From assembly GCA_002335115.1 (NCBI GenBank), contig DDCR01000084.1, positions 1 through 5,824 of the forward strand: a DNA stretch of 5,824 nt, in the 5' to 3' direction. Within the stretch, counting starts at the first letter, position 1; each line of letters opens with the position of its first letter. The DNA is from Oceanospirillaceae bacterium UBA2001. GTDB taxonomy: Bacteria; Pseudomonadota; Gammaproteobacteria; Pseudomonadales; Balneatricaceae. The notes beneath the pieces were generated by a model. It searched no databases and was not told the DNA's origin. It was given only the letters and a program-made list of their open reading frames with translations. This document shows positions 1 to 5,824 of this stretch, piece after piece. Both the position numbers and the translations under genes were made by a program.

Positions 1-368
1 GCCATATCAGAAATTACAAGGTCTGCTTTTTCACCACCTAATGCGGCTACAATCTGGTCATAAACAGCCTGCTCAGTAAAATCACCTTGCACAAAGGTCA
101 CATCAGCAATGGAGTCCATAGCCAGAATATCTGAAGCCACTACTGTGCCTTCTTCACCGACTAATTGCATAGCTACTTGAGTCCACCCACCTGGGGCTGC
201 GCCTAAATCGACCACGGTCATACCTGGGCGTAACAAGCGATCTTTTTTACTTATTTCAAGTAGTTTATAGCTGGCCCTAGAGCGATAGCCGTCTTTTTGC
301 GCCTGTTTAACATACGGGTCGTCAAAGTGTTCTTTGAGCCAGTTGCTGCTGGTTTTTGATCTAGCCAA
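1..368 (-). CDS. rlmE: 23S rRNA (uridine-2'-O)-methyltransferase RlmE (RrmJ/FtsJ), N-terminal part, cut by window edge
   Basis: RlmE methylates the ribose of a uridine in the A-loop of 23S rRNA (U2552 in E. coli numbering) on the assembled 50S subunit, using S-adenosylmethionine. The visible part is 122 codons; the family is usually about 206-210 residues, so roughly 85 C-terminal residues lie off the left edge. The reading begins [15 protein letters not shown], followed by [23 protein letters not shown], a typical family N-terminus. K35 in SYKLLEI is the first catalytic lysine of the K-D-K-E tetrad. DLGAAPGGW (54-62) is the SAM-binding motif I, and D121 in VISDM is the catalytic aspartate. 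The other two catalytic residues are outside the window. The start is TTG at 366-368: homology begins exactly there, no ATG or GTG lies in frame nearby upstream, and a partial Shine-Dalgarno (GAGAG, 373-377) sits four bases away. It is divergent from yhbY. In relatives ftsH usually follows downstream, which cannot be checked here. Identity is very secure; the exact start is slightly less so. Confidence 0.96.
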   Translation of the reverse strand, partial: MARSKTSSNWLKEHFDDPYVKQAQKDGYRSRASYKLLEISKKDRLLRPGMTVVDLGAAPGGWTQVAMQLVGEEGTVVASDILAMDSIADVTFVQGDFTEQAVYDQIVAALGGEKADLVISDM

Positions 369-379
369 GGGACTCTCTA

Positions 380-408
380 TTGATAGTTCGAAAAGTAAGT
401 GGGTTAAT
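380..408 (+). promoter_or_regulatory. Candidate sigma-70 promoter for yhbY (upstream)
   Basis: TTGATA (380-385, 5/6 to the -35 consensus) is separated by 17 bases from GTTAAT (403-408, 4/6 to the -10 consensus). The predicted start near 415 would give a yhbY leader of about 95 bases. The element lies on top of the candidate rlmE heat-shock promoter on the other strand, and its -35 is only about a dozen bases from the rlmE start codon. The alternative is the TATAAT further downstream. Confidence 0.4.
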
Positions 409-423
409 CTAGCGGCTAACAAG
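397..423 (-). promoter_or_regulatory. Candidate sigma-32 (heat-shock) promoter for rlmE
   Basis: On the minus strand, CTTGTT (423-418) is followed by 13 bases and then ACCCACTT (404-397). The RpoH consensus is roughly CTTGAA, 13-14 bases, CCCCATNT; the matches are 4/6 and 6/8. Transcription would begin near 390, giving a leader of about 22 bases before the TTG start and leaving the GAGAG ribosome site intact. In E. coli, rlmE (rrmJ) and ftsH are known members of the heat-shock regulon, so a sigma-32 site here is expected. The match was found by eye and is not confirmed. Confidence 0.5.
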
Positions 424-443
424 CGAAATTGCCAGACATGCGG

Positions 444-449
444 TATAAT
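444..449 (+). promoter_or_regulatory. Candidate -10 box for yhbY (downstream promoter)
   Basis: A perfect TATAAT at 444-449 lies 61 bases before the yhbY start, so transcription would begin near 456 with a leader of about 55 bases. No good -35 exists at any usual spacing: AAGCGA is what sits 17 bases upstream. The extended -10 TGN is not correctly placed either. It could be a weak or activator-dependent promoter, or chance. Confidence 0.4.
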
Positions 450-510
450 GTGAACCAGTCTAACACAGCCATCGGGCCTATTGTGCCCAACAATTTACCT
501 TTGGACATTC

Positions 511-813
511 ATGAATTTAGCTCAATCACAGAAAAAACAACTTCGCTCTATTGGTCATTCCTTGCATCCACTGGTGACCGTAGCCGGCAAAGGACTGTCC
601 GAGAACGTAATGACAGAAATCAAGCGTGCCCTTTTTGATCACGAATTGATCAAGGTGAAGTTTTCTGTGGGTGATCGTGAGATTAAAAGCACACTCATTG
701 CAGACATGTGCAAGCAAACTGGTGCAGCTCTAGTTCAGTCTATTGGCAACGTTGCGCTGGTGTATCTTAGCAACCCTGACGCAGACCCCAAAAAGTCTAA
801 CCTAGAACGCTAA
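511..813 (+). CDS. yhbY: YhbY, CRM-domain ribosome assembly RNA-binding protein
   Basis: This protein of 100 residues consists of a single CRS1-YhbY (CRM) RNA-binding domain; E. coli YhbY has 97 residues. Family knowledge places it on pre-50S ribosomal particles in the cytoplasm, where it assists large-subunit maturation. Visible landmarks are the N-terminus MNLAQSQKKQLRSIGHSLHP, the conserved turn AGKGLSENV (25-33) corresponding to the GxxG-like RNA-binding loop, HELIKVK (44-50), and the C-terminal strand QSIGNVALVY (76-85). The tail after position 88 is polar and probably disordered. The ATG at 511 is chosen because MNL matches the family start and GGA at 503-505 lies five bases upstream. 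An in-frame TTG at 481 would add ten residues with no homology. The gene diverges from rlmE and converges on greA, the same orientation as in E. coli. No catalytic activity is expected. Confidence 0.95.
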   Translation: MNLAQSQKKQLRSIGHSLHPLVTVAGKGLSENVMTEIKRALFDHELIKVKFSVGDREIKSTLIADMCKQTGAALVQSIGNVALVYLSNPDADPKKSNLER

Positions 814-824
814 CTATCAAGCCA

Positions 825-863
825 CAACCCATGCTTTCAGCGTTAACAGCGGGAAGCATGTTG
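825..863. terminator. Hairpin between convergent yhbY and greA, possible bidirectional terminator
   Basis: The 70 bases between the yhbY and greA stop codons contain a perfect 7-bp inverted repeat, CATGCTT (830-836) with AAGCATG (854-860). It can extend inward by T-G, C-G and, after one A-G mismatch, two more G-C pairs (840-841 with 849-850), leaving the loop GTTAACA (842-848). It can extend outward as CAA (825-827) with TTG (861-863) past a two-base CC bulge. No run of U follows directly on either strand; the nearest is TTTT at 882-885, after a weak GGCG/CGCC stem (864-867, 873-876). Its position at the junction of converging genes suggests termination or RNA end protection, but it is not a canonical intrinsic terminator. 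Confidence 0.4.
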
Positions 864-883
864 GGCGATCGGCGCCGCAGCTT

Positions 884-1369
884 TTATGCAATATGCTCGA
901 CACTCACAATTTCGTAATCCACCTCGCCACCTGGCGTCGTGACGCGGACTTCATCACCCTCACTTTTGGCGATTAAAGCCCGTGCAATGGGTGAACCCAC
1001 AGAAATCTTACCCGCTTTAATATTGGCCTCGTCTTGGCCCACAATGCAATAGGTTTGCTCTTCGTCAGTATCCAGATTCATAATAGTGACCGTGGCACCA
1101 AAAATAACCTTACCCGTATGAGGGATTTGGCTGACGTCTATGACTTGCACCAAGGATAGTTTAGCTTCAACCTCTTGAATGCGGCCTTCACAGAAACTTT
1201 GTTGCTCTCGGGCCGCATGATACTCGGCATTTTCTTTGAGATCACCGTGTTCACGCGCCGTGGCAATGGCTTGAATAATGCGTGGTCTAGAAACACTTTT
1301 TAATTCGGTTAACTCAGCACGCAAAAGTTGCTCTCCACGCACGGTCATAGGGACTTTAGTAATTGCCAT
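884..1369 (-). CDS. greA: Transcription elongation factor GreA
   Basis: GreA enters the secondary channel of backtracked RNA polymerase and stimulates cleavage of the RNA 3' end, releasing stalled complexes. At 161 residues it is close to the E. coli length of 158. The N-terminal coiled-coil hairpin covers about residues 8-78 and carries the tip sequence [17 protein letters not shown] (41-57). D43 and E46 there correspond to the acidic pair (D41 and E44 in E. coli) that coordinates magnesium at the polymerase active site. The C-terminal FKBP-like domain (about 84-161) contains [19 protein letters not shown] (123-133) and [13 protein letters not shown] at 1367-1369 is supported by full N-terminal homology. 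The ribosome site AAGGA (1380-1384) has a rather long spacing of about ten bases and overlaps the carB stop codon. The gene is last in the carA-carB-greA run. I see no obvious separate promoter in the 13-base gap; one inside the carB 3' end cannot be excluded. Confidence 0.97.
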   Translation of the reverse strand: MAITKVPMTVRGEQLLRAELTELKSVSRPRIIQAIATAREHGDLKENAEYHAAREQQSFCEGRIQEVEAKLSLVQVIDVSQIPHTGKVIFGATVTIMNLDTDEEQTYCIVGQDEANIKAGKISVGSPIARALIAKSEGDEVRVTTPGGEVDYEIVSVEHIA

Positions 1370-1379
1370 AATTAATATT

Positions 1380-1384
1380 TCCTT
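1380..1384 (-). promoter_or_regulatory. greA ribosome binding site overlapping the carB stop codon
   Basis: On the minus strand the carB stop TAA (1385-1383) runs directly into AAGGA (1384-1380), the only Shine-Dalgarno-like sequence before greA. Ribosomes terminating on carB therefore sit on the greA ribosome site, which suggests translational coupling. The A+T-rich spacer ATATTAATT should keep the greA start free of structure. Confidence 0.6.
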
Positions 1385-4300
1385 ACGCTATCAAGGTCGC
1401 ATGCATGTCTTGCAAGCGACGCACTTCTTGCTCTTCCCCAAACGCCAGACCCTCCATCACCGCAAGACCTCCTGTGAGGGTTGTGGCATAAGCAACCTTA
1501 TGCTGCAAAGCTGAGCGACGAATCAATGACGAATCATTAATCGCCTGACGTCCTTCTGTGGTATTCACAACAAAGGTGATTTCATCATTCTTAATCTTGT
1601 CCACTATATTGGGCCGACCCTCCATCACCTTATTCACTAGCTCGCACTCAAGACCTGCTTCGGTGAGGGTTTTTTGAGTTCCACTGGTAGCCACCAAAGT
1701 AAAACCAAGATCTATTAAACCTGACGCTAATTTAACACAAGCAAGCTTATCGACCTCACGCACGGACACAAAGGCTTTGCCTGCTAAAGGCATGTCTTGG
1801 CCAGTACCAATGTGAGCTTTAGAGAATGCTTCGGCAAAACTACCACCAATGCCCATGACCTCACCTGTTGACTTCATTTCGGGACTCAGAATAGGATCCA
1901 CGCTAGGAAACTTGTTAAACGGGAACACCGCTTCTTTAACGCTAAAGTAACTCGGGATAATTTCCTTAGTAAAGCCAATGTCTGCCAAACGTTTACCCGC
2001 CATCACCTGAGCACCGATATCTGCCAAAGAAACGCCAATGCACTTAGACACAAAAGGCACCGTTCGAGAAGCTCGAGGATTCACTTCAATGACGAAGATC
2101 TCACCATCCTGCCACGCTAACTGGGTATTCATTAAGCCAATCACACCAAGTTCCAAGGCCATACGCTTCACTTGGTCACGCATGGCGTTCTGCACATCTT
2201 GGGGCAAATCATAGGGCGGCAAAGCACACGCCGAATCACCTGAATGAATACCCGCTTGCTCAATGTGTTGCATAATGGCACCAATGACGACTTGCTCACC
2301 ATCACACACGGCATCAATGTCCACTTCAACGGCATTACTTAAAAACCGATCTAGCAACACAGGGGAGTCATTAGACACCTGTACCGCTTCGTTCATGTAA
2401 CGTTTTAACTCTGCTTCTTGGTGCACAATTTCCATCGCACGCCCACCCAAAACGTAGGAGGGACGGACCACTAAAGGATAACCAATTTTTTCTGCTGCGC
2501 GCACCGCCTCTGCTTGACTGCGCACGGTCGCATTATCAGGCTGCAGCAGACCTAAGCGTTGAATCATTTGCTGAAAACGCTCACGATCTTCTGCTCGATC
2601 AATGGCTTCTGGGCTCGTTCCAAGAATGGGCACACCCGCATTTTCCAAATCAACTGCAAGCTTAAGTGGGGTTTGGCCGCCGTATTGCACAATGACCCCT
2701 TTCGGCTGTTCAATTTCAACGATTTCTAGCACGTCCTCTAAGGTAACAGACTCAAAGTAAAGACGGTCTGAGGTGTCGTAGTCGGTAGAAACAGTCTCTG
2801 GGTTACAGTTCACCATAATGGTTTCATAACCCTGCCTACGCATAGTGAGAGCCGCGTGCACACAACAGTAATCAAATTCAATACCCTGACCAATGCGGTT
2901 GGGGCCACCCCCTAGTATCATGATTTTATCACGCTGGGAAGGACGGGCTTCACACTCTTGTTCATAGGTAGAGTACATGTATGCCGTGTCAGTGGAAAAT
3001 TCCGCTGCACAGGTATCCACGCGCTTATAAACAGGGCGCACACCCAGTTTTTGGCGATGCTGACGGAAGCCCTTTTCAGTCAGACCTAACAAGGTCGCCA
3101 AGCGAATATCAGAGAAACCCTTGCGTTTAAGACGATAAACCCGATCATAGTTTAGATCAGCAAGGCCAAGCTTAGCCAACTTGGCTTCTTCTTGAATTAA
3201 ATCCTGCAACTGCACTAAAAACCAAGGGTCAATACCCGAGTGTTGATAGATTTCTTGCACACCCATGCCCATTCGCAACGCATCACCAACAAATTGAATC
3301 CGGTCAGCGCGTGGGGTTTTGAGCTCTGCAATAATGCGACTGCGAGCGTCTTCTTGGGTGATGTCTAAGATAGGGTCTAAACCATGAATACCTGTTTCTA
3401 GCCCGCGCAAGGCCTTTTGTAAGGACTCTTGAAAGGTGCGGCCAATCGCCATCACTTCACCCACAGATTTCATTTGTGTGGTTAAGCGATCGTCAGCTTG
3501 CGGGAACTTCTCAAAGGTAAAACGAGGAATTTTGGTCACCACATAATCAATGGATGGCTCAAACGATGCCGGTGTGGCGCCGCCTGTAATCTCGTTTTGT
3601 AGTTCGTCTAAAGTGTAGCCCACGGCTAACTTAGCCGCGACCCGCGCAATGGGAAAACCTGTGGCTTTAGAAGCGAGCGCTGATGAACGTGACACCCTTG
3701 GGTTCATTTCAATCACAACCATGCGCCCATCTTTTGGATTAACGCCAAACTGAACGTTAGAACCGCCTGTTTCTACTCCAATTTCGCGCAACACAGCCAA
3801 TGAGGCATTACGCATAATTTGGTATTCTTTGTCAGTCAGGGTTTGAGCAGGTGCAACAGTGATAGAATCACCCGTGTGCACACCCATGGCATCAAAATTT
3901 TCAATGGCACAAATAATAATACAATTATCATTAGTGTCTCGTACCACTTCCATTTCATACTCTTTCCAACCAATCAAAGACTCATCAATGAGCAACTCAC
4001 TGGTGGGTGAAAGATCTAATCCACGAATACAGATCTCTTCAAATTCTTCACGGTTGTAGGCAATGCCGCCCCCTGAACCACCCATGGTGAAAGAGGGTCT
4101 AATAATGGCTGGAAAACCGATGCGCGTTTGCACATCAAAGGCTTGCTCTAGGGTGTGAGCAATTTCAGCACGCGGGCACTCTAGCCCAATATTCTTCATG
4201 GCCTTATCAAAGCGATTGCGATCCTCTGCTTTATCGATGGTGTCTGCATCAGCGCCAATCATTTCTACATTGTACTTTTTAAGGACGCCCATGCGGTTAA

Positions 4301-4604
4301 GATCCAAGGCGCAATTAAGGGCAGTTTGCCCACCCATAGTAGGTAAAATTGCACTGGGCCGCTCTTTTTCTATGATTTTCTCTACCGTCTGCCAACGAAT
4401 GGGTTCAATGTAAGTGGCATGGGCCATCGCCGGATCAGTCATAATAGTGGCCGGGTTAGAGTTCACTAAAATAACCCGATAGCCTTCTTCTCGAAGGGCT
4501 TTACAGGCCTGTGCGCCAGAATAATCAAATTCACAGGCTTGTCCAATAATGATTGGGCCAGCACCAAGGATTAAAATACTTTCGAGGTCAGAACGTTTAG
4601 GCAT
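1383..4604 (-). CDS. carB: Carbamoyl-phosphate synthase large (ammonia/synthetase) subunit CarB
   Basis: CarB uses two ATP, bicarbonate and the ammonia channelled from CarA to make carbamoyl phosphate for arginine and pyrimidine synthesis. At 1073 residues it has the same length as E. coli CarB. The carboxyphosphate ATP-grasp half (about 1-402) shows R129, R169, the loop GGSGGG (175-180), E215, E299, N301 and R303. A more divergent oligomerisation domain follows (about 403-547). The carbamoyl-phosphate half (about 548-935) carries [11 protein letters not shown] (564-574), R714, E840, N842, R844 and R847. Candidate ornithine ligands are E782, D790, E891 and T1041. The C-terminal MGS-like allosteric domain (about 936-1073) keeps positions equivalent to the E. 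coli UMP/IMP contacts: K953, T973, T976, K992, N1014 and T1016. Activation by ornithine and inhibition by UMP are therefore likely, by inference. The gene lies 28 bases after carA, with a weak GGA (4613-4615) eight bases before the ATG, so coupling to carA is plausible. No frameshift or missing catalytic residue was seen. Confidence 0.98.
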   Translation of the reverse strand: MPKRSDLESILILGAGPIIIGQACEFDYSGAQACKALREEGYRVILVNSNPATIMTDPAMAHATYIEPIRWQTVEKIIEKERPSAILPTMGGQTALNCALDLNRMGVLKKYNVEMIGADADTIDKAEDRNRFDKAMKNIGLECPRAEIAHTLEQAFDVQTRIGFPAIIRPSFTMGGSGGGIAYNREEFEEICIRGLDLSPTSELLIDESLIGWKEYEMEVVRDTNDNCIIICAIENFDAMGVHTGDSITVAPAQTLTDKEYQIMRNASLAVLREIGVETGGSNVQFGVNPKDGRMVVIEMNPRVSRSSALASKATGFPIARVAAKLAVGYTLDELQNEITGGATPASFEPSIDYVVTKIPRFTFEKFPQADDRLTTQMKSVGEVMAIGRTFQESLQKALRGLETGIHGLDPILDITQEDARSRIIAELKTPRADRIQFVGDALRMGMGVQEIYQHSGIDPWFLVQLQDLIQEEAKLAKLGLADLNYDRVYRLKRKGFSDIRLATLLGLTEKGFRQHRQKLGVRPVYKRVDTCAAEFSTDTAYMYSTYEQECEARPSQRDKIMILGGGPNRIGQGIEFDYCCVHAALTMRRQGYETIMVNCNPETVSTDYDTSDRLYFESVTLEDVLEIVEIEQPKGVIVQYGGQTPLKLAVDLENAGVPILGTSPEAIDRAEDRERFQQMIQRLGLLQPDNATVRSQAEAVRAAEKIGYPLVVRPSYVLGGRAMEIVHQEAELKRYMNEAVQVSNDSPVLLDRFLSNAVEVDIDAVCDGEQVVIGAIMQHIEQAGIHSGDSACALPPYDLPQDVQNAMRDQVKRMALELGVIGLMNTQLAWQDGEIFVIEVNPRASRTVPFVSKCIGVSLADIGAQVMAGKRLADIGFTKEIIPSYFSVKEAVFPFNKFPSVDPILSPEMKSTGEVMGIGGSFAEAFSKAHIGTGQDMPLAGKAFVSVREVDKLACVKLASGLIDLGFTLVATSGTQKTLTEAGLECELVNKVMEGRPNIVDKIKNDEITFVVNTTEGRQAINDSSLIRRSALQHKVAYATTLTGGLAVMEGLAFGEEQEVRRLQDMHATLIA

Positions 4605-4632
4605 GTCAGTTATCCAATAATCTGTGGCTGGG

Positions 4633-5766
4633 TCATTTAGCTTTACGAGCTTGCATGATGTCGATAAAGCGATCGAACAAAGGGGCTACATCATGTGGGC
4701 CTGGGCTAGCTTCTGGGTGACCTTGGAAACTAAAGGCTTGCTTATCAGTGCGCTCAATACCTTGCAAAGAACCATCAAACAAGGACTTGTGAGTCGCCCT
4801 TAAGTTGCTAGGCAAGGCCTTTTCTGAAACCGCAAACCCATGATTTTGGCTTGTGATCATCACCACTTTAGATGTAAGGTCTTGCACCGGATGATTGGCC
4901 CCGTGATGACCGAACTTCATTTTCTCCGTGGTCGCACCAGAAGCTAAGGCCATCAATTGATGCCCTAGGCAAATGCCAAATACTGGGATGTCTGTGGTTA
5001 GAATTTCTTTAATGGCGGCAATGGCATAATTGCAAGGTTCTGGGTCACCTGGACCATTAGATAAAAACACACCATCTGGGTTCATCGCCAACACGTCTTT
5101 GGCCGGCGTTTGCGCTGGCACCACGGTTAGGTTGCAGCCACGCTCGACCAACATGCGCAAAATATTCCGTTTGACGCCATAATCGTAGGCCACAACTTTA
5201 AATTGGCCATCTACTTTTTCACTGTGGCCAGTGTCCAAATTCCAAGTCGAACCCGTCCAGTCATAGGCTTCTTTTACGGAGACTTCTTTGGCAAGGTCCA
5301 TCCCTTTGAGGCCCGCAAAGCCCTGTGCTGCTGCCAAGGCTAAAGCCTCATCAATGTCATCGCCGGCCATAATACAGCCACTAAGGGAACCTTTTTCACG
5401 CAAAATGCGGGTCAAACACCGCGTGTCAATGTCAGCAATGGCCACCACATTGTTGGCGATTAGATACTCATCAAGGGGCTGAGTACTACGCCAGTTACTT
5501 GCCATTAAAGGCAAGTCCCTAATCACTAAACCCGCAGCCCAGACGAATGCAGATTCTTCATCTTCAGCATTGGTGCCCGTATTGCCGATGTGAGGGTAGG
5601 TAAGGGTCACAATTTGATGCGCGTAAGAGGGGTCTGTGAGGATTTCTTGGTAGCCTGTCATAGACGTATTAAATACCACTTCGCCAATGCTTTGGCCAGT
5701 GGCGCCAATCGCAAGCCCTTTAAATATGCTGCCGTCTTCTAAAGCCAGAATGGCGGGAGTAGTCAA
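4633..5766 (-). CDS. carA: Carbamoyl-phosphate synthase small (glutaminase) subunit CarA, TTG start
   Basis: CarA hydrolyses glutamine and passes ammonia through a tunnel to CarB. With the start chosen here it has 377 residues, against 382 in E. coli and about 378 in Pseudomonas. The N-terminal CarA-specific domain (about 1-150) carries [21 protein letters not shown] (28-48) and LTYPHIGN. The class I glutamine amidotransferase domain (about 190-377) shows SNGPGDPEP (236-244), the nucleophile elbow FGICLGHQL with C266, the QNHGF segment (307-311), and H350 and E352 in [12 protein letters not shown], which complete the Cys-His-Glu triad. The start is TTG at 5764-5766, giving [14 protein letters not shown] strong GAGGAGG lies six bases upstream, and homology begins here. 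An in-frame ATG at 5797-5799 would add 11 residues ([11 protein letters not shown]) that are encoded through the ribosome site and have no counterpart in the family. The gene is first of the carA-carB-greA run in this window. Confidence 0.98.
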   Translation of the reverse strand: MTTPAILALEDGSIFKGLAIGATGQSIGEVVFNTSMTGYQEILTDPSYAHQIVTLTYPHIGNTGTNAEDEESAFVWAAGLVIRDLPLMASNWRSTQPLDEYLIANNVVAIADIDTRCLTRILREKGSLSGCIMAGDDIDEALALAAAQGFAGLKGMDLAKEVSVKEAYDWTGSTWNLDTGHSEKVDGQFKVVAYDYGVKRNILRMLVERGCNLTVVPAQTPAKDVLAMNPDGVFLSNGPGDPEPCNYAIAAIKEILTTDIPVFGICLGHQLMALASGATTEKMKFGHHGANHPVQDLTSKVVMITSQNHGFAVSEKALPSNLRATHKSLFDGSLQGIERTDKQAFSFQGHPEASPGPHDVAPLFDRFIDIMQARKAK

Positions 5767-5824
5767 TGGGGGCCTCCTCAGGTATGGTGCGTGATACATG
5801 CTAATGGTTTTTAACAGCTATATT
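5767..5824 (-). other. carA leader, cut by the right edge
   Basis: Only 58 bases upstream of carA are visible. Apart from the ribosome site I see no convincing promoter, ArgR box or attenuator here. A TATAGC near 5822-5817 resembles a -10 box at 4/6 positions, but its -35 would lie outside the window. In related bacteria dapB usually precedes carA; no part of it can be recognised here. Confidence 0.4.
5773..5779 (-). promoter_or_regulatory. Strong Shine-Dalgarno that sets the carA TTG start
   Basis: GAGGAGG on the minus strand is close to a full anti-16S match and is spaced six bases (CCCCCA) from TTG at 5766-5764. It decides the start in favour of TTG over the upstream in-frame ATG at 5799-5797, which has only A+T-rich sequence without a purine-rich ribosome site in front of it. 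Confidence 0.85.

Noticed and set aside
407..435. Sigma-70-like CTGGCA, 18 bases, TAGATT on the minus strand upstream of rlmE
   Set aside because: Each box matches only 4/6 and the spacing is 18; the overlapping sigma-32-like site fits better, so it was not listed as a feature.
415..436. Sigma-54-like TGGCA ... TTG on the minus strand upstream of rlmE
   Set aside because: The spacing does not place GG and GC at -24 and -12, and no GC follows the second element.
429..638. Plus-strand reading frame of 69 codons overlapping the yhbY start
   Set aside because: It overlaps yhbY in another frame, has no recognisable domain, and yhbY is clearly the real gene.
526..717. Minus-strand reading frame of 63 codons inside yhbY
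   Set aside because: It is antisense to a conserved CDS, with no homology and no ribosome site that I can see.
1278..1514. Plus-strand reading frame of 78 codons spanning the greA start and carB end
   Set aside because: It is antisense to two conserved genes and its product resembles no family I know.
3819..4413. Several plus-strand reading frames of 63-71 codons opposite carB
   Set aside because: They are shadows of the strongly conserved CarB coding sequence, with low-complexity or unrecognisable products.
5288..5482. Plus-strand reading frame of 64 codons opposite carA
   Set aside because: Its Ala/Ser/Arg-rich product is typical of an antisense shadow of a conserved gene.
5767..5824. 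ArgR operator or pyrimidine attenuator before carA
   Set aside because: The 58 visible bases show no palindromic ARG box and no terminator hairpin; such sites, if present, are beyond the right edge.

Overview
This window is a stretch of bacterial core chromosome carrying five recognisable housekeeping genes. From left to right they are rlmE (minus strand, cut by the left edge), yhbY (plus), greA (minus), carB (minus) and carA (minus). The protein sequences and the gene order carA-carB-greA / yhbY / rlmE point to a gammaproteobacterium. By recall, the CarA and RlmE proteins look closer to Pseudomonas and related marine Pseudomonadales/Oceanospirillales than to enterics. I cannot name a genus from sequence alone. 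Base composition looks intermediate and even, with no sign of a transferred island.

Layout: bases 1-368 encode the first 122 residues of the 23S rRNA 2'-O-methyltransferase RlmE, which starts at a TTG. Bases 369-510 are a divergent control region. It holds a candidate heat-shock (sigma-32) promoter for rlmE and candidate sigma-70 elements for yhbY, and these partly overlap. Bases 511-813 encode YhbY, a small CRM-domain protein that binds pre-50S ribosomes. Bases 814-883 separate two converging genes and contain an imperfect hairpin. Bases 884-1369 encode the transcript-cleavage factor GreA. Bases 1383-4604 and 4633-5766 encode the large and small subunits of carbamoyl-phosphate synthetase. 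The last 58 bases are the carA leader; the upstream promoter and any regulatory sites lie outside the window.

How the genes work together: carA, carB and greA are read in that order with gaps of 28 and 13 bases, so they are very likely one transcript. CarA and CarB form the enzyme that makes carbamoyl phosphate for arginine and pyrimidine synthesis. GreA rescues backtracked RNA polymerase and is a neighbour by genomic habit rather than a pathway partner. YhbY and RlmE both act on the large ribosomal subunit and share the divergent control region.

I found no mobile element, CRISPR array, tRNA, rRNA or accessory system. Nothing here supports a previously undescribed system. The points worth a second look are TTG start codons on carA and rlmE, the candidate heat-shock promoter, the overlap of the carB stop with the greA ribosome binding site, and small RNA structures beside yhbY.
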